Origin: Aquarana catesbeiana
Lineage: Eukaryota > Chordata > Amphibia > Anura > Ranidae
Length of the DNA: 64,000 bases
Assembly (NCBI RefSeq): GCF_042186555.1
Contig: NC_133324.1
Coordinates: forward strand, 222,071,145 to 222,135,144
Reading direction: 5' to 3'
The notes beneath the pieces were generated by a model. It did no database searches, was not told where the DNA came from, and worked only from the letters and a program-made list of their open reading frames with translations. Both the position numbers and the translations under genes were made by a program. Position 1 is the stretch's first letter. Each line of letters starts with the position of its first letter. Below are positions 24,849 through 39,800 of this stretch, piece after piece.

Positions 24849-27800
24849 CCCCTCCAATTAAAAGAGCAAAAAAAACATTTCTTTCTCGTACATCACGGGA
24901 TACAGAGCCTCAGTAATTACTGATGGGTTATAGGGAATCACTAGGTGATTGGACACTGGTCACACCCTAGACAGGAAGTTCAACCCCCTATATAACCCCT
25001 CCCCTTCCTGGGGATGCCTCAGTTTTTTCGCCACTGTCTTAGGTGTTGGTCACAAATAAGATGTGCTGTGCTGAGCTCCAAAGGAATATCCTATACTGGG
25101 GCAAGCCATGCAACCGGATCCATTCAAAGTGCTTTTTTAGGTCAAATTGGATGGTACCCGGGCCTCGTGTCCGAAGAAACGAGGTTTTACCTGTAACGCT
25201 TCTCTTTTTAGAGAGCTGGACCCCGGGATCCAGTATTTGTTTTTTTCAGCCATATCCCTGGCGGGGTGCTTTACGGGCCCAGAACTGCGGATCCTCCTAT
25301 TCAAGGGGGCCCCAGTCTCTGAAGGTTTTTCCAAACAGAGCCCACTGTGAGAGGTGAAGATTGGGTCTGTATAACAGAACCCTGCAGCTGGATAAGGTAA
25401 GGGAGACTCCTCAAGAATGTTTTAATTCTAGTAGGTTTCTCCTTTAAGTAAATGTATGCTATGCCTATTGTCACCACCGGGGGCTGCCAAGAGCACATCC
25501 CCATCCACCGGCCTCTCTCTCTCCTCCACCCCAGCCTCCCCTCCATGCTCGTCCCGAGGATCGGAGCCTCGGCTCGCGCGGGAAAGCACACGTTTTTAAA
25601 AAAAACCGAGGGGGGGGGCGAGCATTAACACGTCATCCGGCGTGTTTAAACGCCTAAAAAAGTTTTGCAACACTTTATCCTATGGAGGAAAAATTTACTA
25701 AGATGGGGGGTATATCGGCAGTTGACGATGCCATTCCTCCATAAATAAGTCTGGCTTGTCTTGTTGACAAACGCTCAGATACCTAGGGATCCAACTGATA
25801 AGAAATTGGAATTCCTGTTGAAAAGTGTTTTCTTCTTGGCAGGTTCAGTGGCAGAAGGTCCTAATAGCTCGAACTGCAGTGGCAGCAATCAGTCTGTCAA
25901 TACTTGAGAGACCATGTTAAAACAGGTCCTCAAAGTTTTACCTGAACAGCAAGCCCGGGGGTTTGCCAACCTACCAGCGGCTTTGTGTTTGCTGTTGACG
26001 CAATCAGAGATTCTATCATCCAAACCTTTCGCCTTGCGCTTGGGTTGGTACATATGCGTAGAATCTTATGGCTGAAAAATTTCAGCCGAATCACCATGTA
26101 AGAAGCTTCTGGCTGGGTTTCCCCTTCATGGTGCAAGGCTGTTCGGAGAGGATTTGGTATACGTCCCTCTTTTAAACAGGCTCTGTCCCCAGTGCCAGGA
26201 GAATCAGCATCCAGGCAGTCGCGACGGTCTCCTCCGTCAGGCTCAAGAAATAAATCTCAGAGTCGACCCAGGGACAAAAGAAGTCCTGTGGGAGGAAGCC
26301 TACTAGACAAGACGCTAAAGCCTCTTTATGAAGGAGTACCCCCGCTCGCTCGGATGGGGGGGAAGACTTCTACAGTTCTCAAGGCTCTGGTAGGAGGATT
26401 TCGAGGACAGATGGGTGATGTCCACATTAACTGTAGGTTACAAACTAGAGTTCCGAGAATTCCCCTCTCCTCGTTTCCTCAGATCAAATGTTCCCAGAGA
26501 CCCAGAGAAAAAGAAGTCTCTCTTCCAGCATTGGAGCGACTATTGTCGCAAAAAGTTATCGTGGTTGTTTCCCACGCAAGAGCAGGGATTGGGGTTTTAT
26601 TCAAACCTTTTCACGGTTCCAAAAACCGAATGGAGATGTCAGACCGATTTTAGATCTCAAGGATCTAAACCGATATCTAAAGATACGATCCTTTTGCATG
26701 GAATCGAACCGATCGGTAGTCTCCATCCTACAAGAAGGAGAATTTCTGGCGTCAACAGACATCAAGGACACATACCTGCATGCACCTTTTTTCCCTGCTC
26801 ATCAAAAGTACCTGCGTTTCAAAGTAGAAAAACGCCACTTTCAGTTTATAGCTCTGCCTTCGGGTGTTTACAAAATCTTGGCCCCTCCGCTGGTCAGATT
26901 AAGGACCTAGGTATAACGGTAATAGCATACCTAGACGACCGGCTCTTGTTAGACCGCTCGGTAGCCCGCTTGGACCAAAGCTTGGTCACCACAGTCAACT
27001 ACCTGGAATACCTAGGTTGGCTCCTCAACTCAGAGAAGCCTTCTTTGAAACCAGGGAGAAGACTAGAGTATTTCGGTCTGGTCATAGATACAGCCCAGAA
27101 GAGGGTATTTTACCCCAGGCAAAGATCACTACCATAAAAGAACTGATTCAGGTAGTCAGGGCAAAGAAAAGATCCTCCTATTCGCCTTTGTATGAGGCTA
27201 CTGGGGAAGATGGTGGCTTCATTCAAAGCAGCTCCCTATGTTCAGTTTCATTCGAGACTGCTGCAAAACAGTATCCTGTCTGCCTGGAACAAGGAGGTTC
27301 AGGCATTGGATTTCCCGATGCGTATGTCTCCTACAGTGCATCAGAGCCTCGGTGATTGATACCCTGAAAATCTGCAAAAGGGAAAACCCTTTTTTCCAGT
27401 TGCCTGGACAGTGGTAACAACAAATGCCAGTCTTTCGGGTTGGGGAGCAGTCCTGGAACAGTTGACTGTCCAGGGGAGATGGTCCAAGACAGAAAGGACC
27501 TGAGCCATCAACATTCTAGCCCTAAAGGCCTGAACACTCAGGTTACAGCGTCGCCCTGTCAGGATCCAGTCCGACAATGCTACAGCAGTGGCTTATATCA
27601 ATCACCAGGGAGGCACCAGGAGTCGTGCAGCCCAAGGAGAAGTAAACCAGATCTTAATCTGGGCAGAAGCATGTGCCGTGCATATCGGCAATCTTCATTC
27701 CGGGAGTAGAGGATTGGCAGGCGGACTACTTTAGTCGCCGGCAGTTATTCCCAGGGGAATGGTCTCTTCACCCCGACGTCTTCTTGGCCATATGCCAAAG

Positions 27801-30800
27801 ATAGGGGGGTTCCGGATGTAGACCTCTTTGCATCCAGGTTCAACTACAAGGTTGATAACTCTTTGTGTCAAGAACAAGAGATCCTCTTGCATGCGGGAAA
27901 GATGCATTGGTGACTCCATGGCATCAATTCTCCCTGATTTATACATTTCCTCCTATTCTGCTACTGCCACGACTTCTTTGCAGAATCAGGCAGGAAAGGA
28001 AGTTGGTACTTCTGGTGGGCCAGAAGAGCTTGGTATGCAGAAATAGTAAGGATGGCAGTAGGTCCCCTGTGGACCCTACCGTCATGTCCAGACCTGCTAG
28101 CCCAAGGTCCAGTGTTCCATCCTGCCTTACAAACGCTAAATTTGAGGGTCTGGCTATTGAAACCCACGTTCTGAAGAGTCGTGGGCTTTCAGGTCCTGTG
28201 ATTTGTATCTTAATCAATGCAAGAAAGCCAGCTTCCAGAATGATTTATCATAAGAGTCTGGAAAGCTTAGATCTCCTGGTGTGTATCCAGGGCTTGGCAT
28301 CCCAGAAAATATGTCATAAGTAGAATTCTTGACTTTCTACAAATGGGATTAGAAATGAAGCTGGCCTTGAGTACCATCAAGGGCCAGGTCTCGGCCTTGT
28401 CAGTATTATTTCAACGGCCGCTTGCTTCGCATTCTTAAGTCCGAAGCTTTATACAGGGGGTAACGCCTCTTAATCCTCCCATTAGGGCGCCCCTAAACCC
28501 CTGGGACATGAATTTGGTTCTGTCAGTTTTACAGAAACAGCCTTTTTCCCTTGGTCTTGTTGACAAGAAAGTTAATTTTTTCTGGTAGCCATTTCTTCTA
28601 CTAGAAGAGTATCAGAGCAGCTCGTTCCTGTAAAGAGCCTTATTTAATCATACACAAGGATAGAGTGGTATTGCGCCTCATCCTAGCTTTCTACCAAAAG
28701 TGGTTTTAGATTTTCAACTAAACCAAGATATTGTTCTACCTTCCTTTTTTCCAGATCTCTGTTCTACGGAAGAAAGATCACTTCATTCTTTGAATGTAGT
28801 AAGAGCAGTCAAGGCCTACCTGGAAGCAACTGCTCAAATTCGCAAAACTGATGTTTTGTTCGTACTGCCAGAAGGTCCCAATAGAGGACAGGCAGCGTCA
28901 AAGTCTACCATTTCAAAATGTACTCGACAAATAATTATTTAAGCTTACGGTTTGAAACAGAAAATTTCACCTTTTCAAATCAAGGCACACTCCACAAAGG
29001 GCTATTAGTGCTTCTTGGGCGGTGCATCGCAGGGCCTCTATGGCTCAAATCTGCAAGGCTGCAACCTGGTCTTCAGTCCATACATTCACCAGATTTTATC
29101 AGGTGGATGTGGGAAGGCATGAGGATATCGCCTTTGGGCGTAGTGTGCTGCAGGCAGCGGTACGAGGTCCTCAGGTCTGATTACACCCTACTTTGTGTGG
29201 TACCCTCCCCTCAAATAGCATTGCTCTGGGACATCCCATCAGTAATTACTGAGGCTCTGTGTCCCGTGATGTACGAGAAAGAAAATAGGATTTTTTATAA
29301 CAGCTTACCTGTAAAATCCTTTTCTTTTGAGGTACATCACGGGACACAGAGGTCCCGCCCCTCTTCTAATACACTTATATTGCTTTGCTACAAAACTGAA
29401 GCATCCCCAGGAAGGGGAGGGATTATATGGGGGGTTGAACTTACTGTCTAGGGTGTGACCAGTGTCCAATCCCCTAGTGATACCCTATAACCCATCAGTA
29501 ATTACTGAGGCTCTGTGTCCCGTGATGTACCTCAAAAGAAAAGGATTTTACAGGTAAGCTGTTATAAAAAATCCTATGATTTCTGCCAATTTTAAACCCT
29601 TCCTGCCACCACCTCTTGGCCCTTTAAGTGAATCTAAATGCCCAGAGGTGGGTATTCTGATCATGTGACCGCTGTGATTGGCAGTGTAGAAAGGCCACGT
29701 GGTCACGCCCTAATCTAGATTGTCGGCAGCTTGTGACTCATCCTGGGCATCATCACGATCAGGTTTACCAGAGAGCGGTGAGCGTACACACGCTGGCTGG
29801 ACAGCATTACCTTGTGACATCTAATGAGAGTTGTCCTTTTATGCTTGTAAGCACATTTTAACTATGGGGGGAGATTGGAATAAAATTTTAACACAGAACT
29901 AGGCTATGAAGTTTGTCCCCACTCTTTTCACGGTTTAAGGATAACTGCGATTGGAGGAGGATTTCAGACTAAGAGTGACTACATGCATACCTAAGAGATT
30001 GGAGATACAATCGAATAGCGCCGCTTTACCGCTGACACCCGGGCGCCAGCAGTGTGAAAGGGGTCTTAACCGAGGAAGAAATTCGTTTTTTTAAAATTGG
30101 GATATTTATTATAGCAAAAAGTAAAAAAAAATTGTTTTTTTTTTCAAAATTGTCGCTCTTTTTTGGTTTATAGCGCAAAATATAAAGAATGCAGATGTGA
30201 TCAAATATCACCAAAAGAAAGTTCTATTTGTGAAGAAAAAAAAAAAAAATGATCAAAATTTCATATGGGTACAGTGTTGCATGACTGCGCAATTGTCATT
30301 CAGAATGTTACAGTGCTTAAAGCTGAAAATTGGTCTGGGCAGGAAGGGGGTGTAAATGCCCTGCATTGGAGTGGTTAATGGCTGTGTGTTGAGTGTTCTC
30401 TCTGTCAGAACACAATAGAACAGAAGGGGAGATTGCTGTACTAACGTTGGGTAGTTAATACAGCGGCTCCTCCTGAGCTTTCAGTTTTTTAATGTTCAGC
30501 CCACTGGGTTGAATGAAAAAAAAAAACCTACTAGTGTGTACTAGGCTTTAGGCTCCGTTCACACCTATGTAGGTGTGATGTAGCATGCAGGTTTTTATGC
30601 ATCACGCTTAGGACAGGCTACGCATATGATATTTCGATGGGCCACCTTCCACATAAAAACTTCACAAAAAGTAGTGCATGAATCTTAAAAATCACACCAC
30701 ACCAAAATGCATGGTACTTTGTTACTATATGTTTTGGCAAGCGTAAATGTGCGCGCTAGCATGGTGTATGGGGTAGGCATTAAGAATTAATGGCACTGCT

Positions 30801-33800
30801 GTGTGCCTAAAAAAGAGCTGCACATTTGTGCTGATTTGCATGCATTCCTGCAATGCACAAATGTGAACCTAGCCTAAAAGACAGTCAAATTACAGCTATT
30901 AGCAGAGATAAGAAATTTTGAAGGAGGCGACACACCATACAGACATCGTTATAAAAAAATAGTGATGCATTCCAGTTTGCATGATTAAAACGCTTTATCT
31001 AAATTAGTTTTCATGTCAACAAATGCACATTTGTATACTTAAGAGCATGTGGTTCATCGAGTATGTAAATGACTCATCTCCTTCTTCATTTAAGAATGCA
31101 GACATCTGGAGAAGTGTTGTCAAGGAACATTAGCAATACAAAGTAGTCAGAGAGTCTTTTTGTTTACAGTAGCTGGTAAGCCAGATCTACTTTAAAGCCA
31201 GGCAGCAAGCTTTAGCCACCTTTACTTAGCTGTGTCCATAAGCAAGCGCTGCCAGTAATACTAAGGAAAGCACACAAATGGGGAAGACATACAGGCATGT
31301 GATCAGTGGCTGATGTACCACTGAAACATAAGCATGAATCACAGCTAGCAAGTGAATACATTCTCAAAATGTATGCCAGCTGATAAGCAGCTTTAGAGCC
31401 AGTCCACTCAAAGGGTGATACATCAGTTGTAGTAGATTCTAGTAGGCTGAATTCTGCTAAAGGTTGACTTTAGCAACAAGATCTCCTGCCATTCTCGGGG
31501 CTCTGTTTGTACCCTTGGTGATTTGCTTCATGAGTTATTAACACAAGCACATGATTTTTCATACGATGTTGGCATGTTTTGGGCGTTCCCCACTGACCTT
31601 GGGGTATTCCTTCGCCTTATATCGTATTAGATATAGTGTACAAGAAACAAAAAAATCCACTGAGTGCACAAAGTGGTGCACGATAGATAGGGAGACAAGT
31701 CATAAACCGTCATGTGTTTCCCCATACCAAAAATGACCAGATATTACTCAGATAGGCTGGAACAGAGAAGAGGGGGAGCAAGCAGTTAGGCACCTTTTAT
31801 CCTATACAGTAAATTAATCTATTACTGCCCATTATAACTAATGCACAGGTTTACTTCAAAAGGCCAACTTAGGTCTTGTAATTTTCTCTGTGTAGCCTGT
31901 ACTGCCATACATTGATCGTAACAGATTTTTGCTTAGAATCTCTTGGGGCTCATTCAGATTAGTGGGCTCACATTAGGGGTGCATTGTTGTTACAATGCAT
32001 TGCGGTGCTTGGCTTTTTTTAAACCATATCTAACTCTACAGTCTGACTCTATACACAGCAGCACATTGTGATGTATTATGGCGTGTCTGAATGCACTATG
32101 TAAAAATGCAACATGTCCTACTTATTTTCTTTTTAGCAAACACCAGAGCAGTGCATTGTTTTGAACTGAAGCAAAAAGACACACGACAATATTCCATGTC
32201 TCTACAATGGGACTGCACTGGGCAATGTTGCCCAATGCAGCCCTACGGGGCTGGTGAGAAAGAGCCCTTAAAATACAATTTTATGCAAGTTGAAATCTCC
32301 TTCTTGCTCACCTTCTCCAGTGCTCTTTGCTGGCATAGAGGGGTATTAGACACACTCTTCATCCCAAACAATTAAAGTGGTTGTAAACCCTGTACAACCA
32401 CTTTTACCTACAGGTAAGCCTACAATAAGGCTTACCTGTAGGTACCATGAATTTTCCCTAAACTTGCATAGTTTGGGAGATATTCACTGTGTCCACATGT
32501 ACCAATGTCATCGGCACACGCACTGAAGAATCGGCTCGCTCGTGCTGTTTCTTCAGCTGCTGTGCCATTACTGGCGGCTCCCGTGCTCATGTGTGGGATT
32601 GATGCCATCGCGGCTCCAGCCAATCAGGGAGCCAGAGCCTACGAACCCGGAAGTAACTTCGGGACGACATGTCGCCGGTCACAGCAGTGTGCTGGGACTG
32701 CTGCAACAGCATTGTTCTAAGGTAAGTATTTCATAATGGGCTAGTATGCGATGCATACTAGCTCATTATGCCTTTGTCTTGCAGGTTTTTTTTTTTTTAA
32801 TCTGGGTTTACAACCACTTTAAGCGTGCAAGTAGTGCTGAGGAAGCAAAAGGGTGTGCCTGACCAGGTCTACTAGACTTTGCATCAACAGCAATGCAAAA
32901 TTTGGACCTGTTCAGAAGTTTAAAAGTTCAGACGTTCAAAATTCAGAAGTTTGGACCTGTGTGAGAAAATTAGTAAAACCAGAACAAACTTAAAGTGATT
33001 GTAAAGGCTCGTTTTTTTTTATTATTTAAAAATAAACCTGTTATACTCAACTCCTCTGTGCAGTTGGTTTTGCAAAGAGCAGCCCAGATCCTCCTCTTCT
33101 CGGGTCCCTCTTTTCTGCTCCTAGTCCCTCCCTCCTCTGAGTGCCCCCTCAGCCAGCAGCTTGTTACAGGTTGTCACCCAAGCTGAGTCATCGCTCCGTG
33201 TACCCATTCAGACAAGGGGGCCCGACCTGTCCCCGCCCCCTCTCCCCGATTGGCTGACTGACTCTGACTGACAGCCGCGGGAGCCAATAGTGCCGCTGCT
33301 CTGTCTCAGCCAATCAGGAGGAGTGTACTAGATGGTTGAGGGGATCATGGACATTGCTGGAGAGAGAAGGAGGTCAGGTAAGTAATTGGCGGGTGCTGGG
33401 GAAGCTGCTACACACAGCCTCCCCAGCACGCAGAAGTTGTAAAGGCAGAAGGTTTTTTATCTTAATGCATTCTATGCATTAAGATAAAAAACCTTCTGCC
33501 TTTACAACTCCTTTAAGCCGGCCATAGATGGAGTGATTTTCTATCCTGTAACAAAAGAAAATCGTTTGATTCCTCCATCAACACAGGGACTGTTGAGAAG
33601 CCATTGTGTTCTCCCGGCGGGGGGGGGGGGGGGATGGGTTGCAGGGAGCAGTCATGGCCAGAAGAACACAGAGTGATTATTGCCAGCAGCTATAGCTGCT
33701 GGCAATAACTGCATGTAAATACGACATGCTTGTTGTACCAAAAAGTTTATCGACTGAACAATTTGGGTATAAACAGTCTGCCCACACATGGTTCGAATCT

Positions 33801-36800
33801 CGGCTGGTCCCTGCTGAACCGTCTGAGATACGAATTGTCTATGGCTGGCTTAATAGACACTGCTCATTTTACATAACCTCCCTAAAAATAAAATACTTTA
33901 ACGTACCCCACCCACAGTTTGTAGCATTTCAAAAGAAAGCTACAGAAAGTCATGCCACTCAAAGGTGGGCGGCATTAGTTGATTAAATGTCCCACTGGCT
34001 TCTTCACCATTTACAAAGCAGTCGTTACTTATGAAGCACGCTGTCACCCACTTGCTTGATCTTCCATATTGTAAATTAGATGAAGGAGATCTTGTTGTTA
34101 AAGTCCCATAAAGGCACAAAAATTTGGTGCCGGATTCAACCTGCAAGTATTCACTAAAAACTTAAATAATGGTTTTGGGTTGACTGATCCTTTAAGGGTA
34201 TGACAAAGTACACATGGGCATCTTTATGCCTGAAAGTTATTTTACTCCAGTTTAAATCCTTCTTCGCCTTAATTATTTTGCAATCCTTCAGTTAAAGAAT
34301 GCTGTCAGTTTCCTTTCAGCCTCCATTACAATTCTAATCATGTTGCAGATCAGGGTTCTCCAAACTTTCTAAACAAAAGGGCCAGTTTATGGTCTTTCAA
34401 ACTTTAGGGGGCCAGACTGTGGACCAAGGGCTGGAAAAAGGCAAGCCAAAGGCTGTATCCAGCCCCAGAGCCACAGTTCGGAGACCACTGTTGCAGATGT
34501 TCTTTAACTGCTTATCACCAAATACTGGAAAAGGAAGGAACAAAATGGAAGACAGACTTATGCCGCGTACACATGATCAGAATTTCCACCAGAAAAAACT
34601 TGGATGGTTTTTCCAACGGAATTCCGCTCAAGCTTGCCTTGCATACACACGGTCACACAAAAGTTCTCTGAACTTTCGACTGTCAAGAACGCGATGACGT
34701 ACAACACTACGACGAGCCGAGAAAATGAAGTTCAATGCTTCACATTTTCGGATAGGAACTTTTTCCCGACCGAAAAACAGAGAACATGCTCTCAATCTTT
34801 TGCTAGCTGGAATTCCGCCAGCAGAAGACCGATGGAACATACACACGGTCGCATTTTCCGACAAAAAGCTCTCATTGGAGTTTTGCTGGCGGTATTTCCG
34901 ATCGTGTGTACGCGGCATAAGGCCCATTTCACACGGGGGGGACCGTTGAGGTCCGCCTATCAGTTTTTTTTAGGCGGACCTGAATGGACACTCCATGCAG
35001 GTCTATGGAGCAACGGACTTCAACGGTGACATGTCTGCCGACATCCGATCCGCTCCGTTAAAATCAGGATGGATAAAAATATATAAATAAAAACTATTTT
35101 CCTTTCATCTGGCAGATCAGATGGAAAAAGGACAGACGGTCCATTTTCATCCGATCCCCCATAGAGGAGAGCGGAGCTCTGAAAGGTCCTTCCCTGTAAA
35201 GCATGTGAGTATATCTGAAAAATTAACTTTTGTAGAAGCTTGATATTAGACACATAACAAAATAAGGATAATTAACTCAATCCCTTACTGCAGCAATCAG
35301 ATCACACCAGGAACAATTGTAGGACAGTGTCTAAAATGATCTGTACAACTTTTATGTAGAGAGGTGTTCATTGCTATAGTTTGATAAAATTATGCCACAA
35401 AAAGCAAAATGAGGAACAGATAAATGTCATGAATTTTGTAACCACACAAACATTAAAGTGACCCTGCCAACATGAAATAGGGTGGATGTCAATAGACGCA
35501 CCATCTGAATGTGGACATCATTAAAATTGAATTTGTCAACAGGCACTGCATGTAAGATTATTCAAAACCTTACAGAAAAAGAGCTGGCCGTGTGCAATAG
35601 CTAGGAAAAGGATGGAATAAGACAGCAGACTGCACATTGAACACTCAGTATGACAATTTTTGCTCACAAACGTTATAGGATTTAACAAACAGGACTGCCA
35701 AGATCTCTTCAGCCTGTAGTATAGAAGTTCAATACACATGGAACCGATTACAGACAGTCACATACATAAAAACTTAAAGTGGACTTGAACCCAAAAAAGT
35801 GAAGATTTGCTAACTTATAGAGAACATCAAGATATGGAAATTGTGCCAAAACAATACCCTGAAAAGGTACATTCTGATTCCCCCTGAAAAAGAGCAGAGT
35901 GCTTGTGGCTGCTAGTCGTGACATTAGGAGTGGGATTAAATGATGCCACTACTATGCTGGAGGGGAATCTGTACCTGAGGACCCACAGTACAAGAAACCC
36001 CCCCTTCTTCATCCATGTTAGGACATATAGTGCTAGGAAATCCCTGCTTCAACCATTCTGTGAATCTGTGATTTCTAAACCTCTCCTTGAATGCTTTTTA
36101 AATATTACCATACCTGTCATAAGGAAAAACAGAAGTGCATTTTCTGTACCTTCAGCCTCATAGTTATATCTCTGCAGTATGAGATCCTCTAAAACACAGT
36201 AGGGGAAATTCAATAAAGCTAGAACGACAATGGTCTTGGTGGTAGTTTCCTCAAGAACTAACTGCGCCTTATACAGGCAAACATTTGCACCATTGTTGGT
36301 AACATTACATGCAGCAAATTCATATATTTCTTACTATCACAACTTAAAGGACAGTCCTTTGTGGCAGCAACAGATCCTTAAAGAATTACTGCCAGTTTTC
36401 AGATTAGGAAACTGCTGGTAATTAAAACCAGCTCTTAGCTAGCATACAGAGCCAGTACTCAGAGTGGGGCTTCTTTGTGCTGGGAAGCTCCTATGTATGT
36501 GACAGCTTCCTGCACAGGACCCTGGCCCCGTTTAGCAGTCAGCTGGGAGATTTCTTGACCGAATACTAAAATGTAAACAAAAGGGGCCATAATTGGAATA
36601 TGACTTGTCACTGTTTGAGCCAATTCCTCACTTAACTTTTGATTGACAGATATTGGACTGAAAAATGGCTATGGATCCGCCCAATGCCATGCACTATCAA
36701 AAGTAAAGGGAACCTACTGGGGAATTAGTTTCTCAGTTCTCCATTAGGCTTCACCCACCCCTACTGCAAAAATGTTCAGCCATGCGCCCACGAGTATAAT

Positions 36801-39800
36801 GGATCTAGTGATTGGGGAGGGAGGTAGTGCACTGAGCAAGAAGTGTCCAGTACAGATACGCTAACCTCAGCGCAGGCACCAACAGAATCACGTACTTGTC
36901 TCCAACAGAATTCTAAAGGGTGTCTACAAGTTCCCCAAAATGCCTCTGGTTGCCATTCTCACATTTGCATTAACATACTACTCGATGGAGAGAAAACTGT
37001 ACTTGAGGACCTACAGTGCAAGAAACTTCCTGCTTCACCCATTTGAGGACCTACAATGATAGCTCTCTCTGCTTTATCCATTCTGTGGATTTGTGATTTT
37101 GAAACCTGTTCAGTTTCTTTTTAACTAATACTCTACCAGACATATGCAAAGCAGCAGTAACTTGAGGAAGCAAAGCCCTCTTTAGCAAGATGGTCACCTC
37201 CAGAGACACAGTGTAAAATATAGCCTGGTACACACCAGTGGGCTGAAAGAAGAAAAAAAAAAAAAAAAAAAAAAAAAAGGGAGGCGTTCAGTATAGGCTT
37301 CCTGTACTTTGTGATGTTAGTACAGTGATCTCCCCGCTAAGCTACTGCTTATTGACAGGGGCATTGAAACCAGTAATGGGAAAAAGATCAGCTACAGGTA
37401 ATACTGGTGACTAGTCCTATGTAATTTGCCTGCCTCTTTGGGCAGAGCTTCCATAGTTCAGGTCCTCTTTAAGATGTTTCTGATAGTGGCTTATATTTCT
37501 TGCAATGGTGCACAATGCAAATGCTTTCAAACTGTCTAAATAGGGTAGAGAATAAATAATAAGTAATTGTTACATCTTCAAATCTTAAACTCATGTTATA
37601 AAAAGAAATACAAACTGTATTATGTAAGAAAATATGGTCACTTTAAGGTTTAGTTGTACATTTTAGTATACTTGCCATTGAATAATGCTGCAGCTGCCAA
37701 AGATTACAGAATTCCTAGTGTGATAGCAAGCTATGGGAGACATTAATGAAAACTAACACACAGAATGGCAGTATAGCCCATCAGATTACAACAATAAAAT
37801 AAACAGCTTTTAGGTTACAGCTTAAAAAAAAAAAAAAAAAAAACGGACAATGAAAATGGTCCCTTTGTCCTGTGTGCTAGTTTTCATTCATGCTTCACTA
37901 TGTCACCCAGGAAGTATAAACCAACAAGTGCCACCTGAGAATGGAGAGAACAGGCAGCATGAAAGCTGGAACGAGCCAAGGGGACCTTGAGAAAGAGGTG
38001 AACAAGCATCAACTGGGCTGTAGATCACAATCTTAGTGCCTTTAATTCTTGGAGCTCGAAGTGCAGAAGAGGAAAAGCAGAGTGGTGCAGGAATTTTACT
38101 GCTCTTGACCGACATAAATGGGAGCTCTAATTTAAAGAGACACACATTAAAAAGAAGCACAAGACGATTTGAGAAACTGTGGATAACCATAATAATTTAC
38201 ACTCCAGACAGGTCTGCACTGCATTTCCAATGGAATGCAGGCCTCTTTGGCAGTAGGTGGGCTGACACACAAATGCAAAAGGTAAACGACACACATCAAT
38301 CACATGCAATAGATTAGGGTTAGATTTTCTAAAGTTATTGCATGGTAAAAATAAACTGGATTAGCAATGCTGCACAGGAATTCATATTTTTTTTGGAATG
38401 TGCTTGTTCTGTGTTTTTAATGTCAATTCAAGAAAACCGAGACTGAAATCCAAATGATAAATACTAAATTATCGCAATCTTTGTGAAAAGTGCTGGTTAA
38501 ATATCACAGCAGTACTGTAGATCCAATCCAGTTTATGAGGCCTGTGAAGGTAGGAAAACAACTCTTATGCCCCGTACACACGGTCGGACTTTGTTCGGAC
38601 ATTCCGACAACAAAATCCTAGGATTTTTTCCGACAGATGTTGGCTCAAACTTGTCTTGCATACACACGGTCACACAAAGTTGTCGGAAAATCCAATCGTT
38701 CTAAACGCGGTGACGTAAAACACGTACGTCAGGACTATAAACGGGGCAGTGGCCAATAGCTTTCATCTCTTTATTTATTCTGAGCATGCGTGGCACTTTG
38801 TCCGTCGGATTTGTGTACACACAATCGGAATTTCCGACAACGGATTTTGTTGTCGGAAAATTTTATATCCTGCTCTCAAACTTTGTGTGTCGGAAAATCC
38901 GATGGAAAATGTGTGATGGAGCCTACACACGGTCGGAATTTCCGACAACAAGGTCCTATCACACATTTTCCGTCGGAAAATCCAACCGTGTGTACGGGGC
39001 ACTAAAGTTGATCAATATCTATTAAAAGTGATAGATATGATCAGGCATTGATGACATCTTTCAGTTTATGTCGTGAACATACAACTGCTTTTGCCATCAA
39101 ACATATAAACCAGGCGAAAATAAAATAGTTTTTTTTTTAATAAATTTCACAACATACATGTACATTTAAGAGTAAATCTGTTAAAAATATGTAGACCATT
39201 AAATGACATGTTACATTTATATCACCTTCATATGAAGTAACATTTCTCATGGTATCTTTATAGTTAAGTTTAGTGTTCAACTTGCTTACAAAAAGATCTG
39301 ATGCTGGAGCTCCTCAGAGCGGAGTTCCACCCAAAAGTGGAAATTCCACTCGTTTGTCTCCACTCCCCCTCCGCTGCCACAATTGGCACCTTTCGGGGGG
39401 GAGGGGACAGGATACCTTTCTTTGACAGGTATCCTGTTCCCACTTCCGGGAGTGCGCGCCACGGGCCCAAGACGTCAACGTGGGGCTCCCTCCTCCGTCG
39501 CTGTGCCAGTAGGAGAGAAGAGTGGGACCTCATGCATGCGCTGTAGGGTTCCCGGCGTGAAGCCGTAAGGCTACACTGCCGGGCTCCCTTACCCGCAATG
39601 GCAGCGGCAGCACCCGACAGCTGATGCAAACATCAGCTGCGGTGCCGACATCGCTGGACTCCAGGACAGGTAAGTCCAGCTGCAGTATGTGTAGCTGCTG
39701 GCTTTTAATTTTTTTTTTTTTGGCGCAGACCTCCGCTTCAAGAAGGTCGAACAGATCTAAACAATCTAGGGAAGAGTTCATCCAATGTAGAGTGTACTCC

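Larger units (their letters stand above)
24878..29575 (+). mobile_element. DIRS-type retroelement, structurally complete but coding-disabled
   Basis: About 4.7 kb with inverted terminal repeats (left 24878-25020; right about 29397-29575, inverted), a reverse transcriptase/RNase H region, a tyrosine-recombinase region and an internal complementary region (29235-29351) beside the right repeat. This is the full DIRS plan, which lacks integrase and LTRs and is thought to integrate through a circular intermediate by tyrosine recombination. Coding frames are broken by several frameshifts and stops. It lies in MZT2 intron 2, antisense to MZT2. A (TA)n tract abuts the left end. Confidence 0.85.

Noticed and set aside
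26420..29110. Endogenous retrovirus or LTR element
   Set aside because: Reverse transcriptase type, tyrosine recombinase, inverted terminal repeats and internal complementary region fit DIRS; no LTRs, protease or envelope region seen.
38775..39025. Open frames repeated in several places with similar proteins (PRTHG... and ALCPSDLCTH...)
   Set aside because: They are translations of the TGCC...GGCA MITE on each strand and recur wherever the MITE does.
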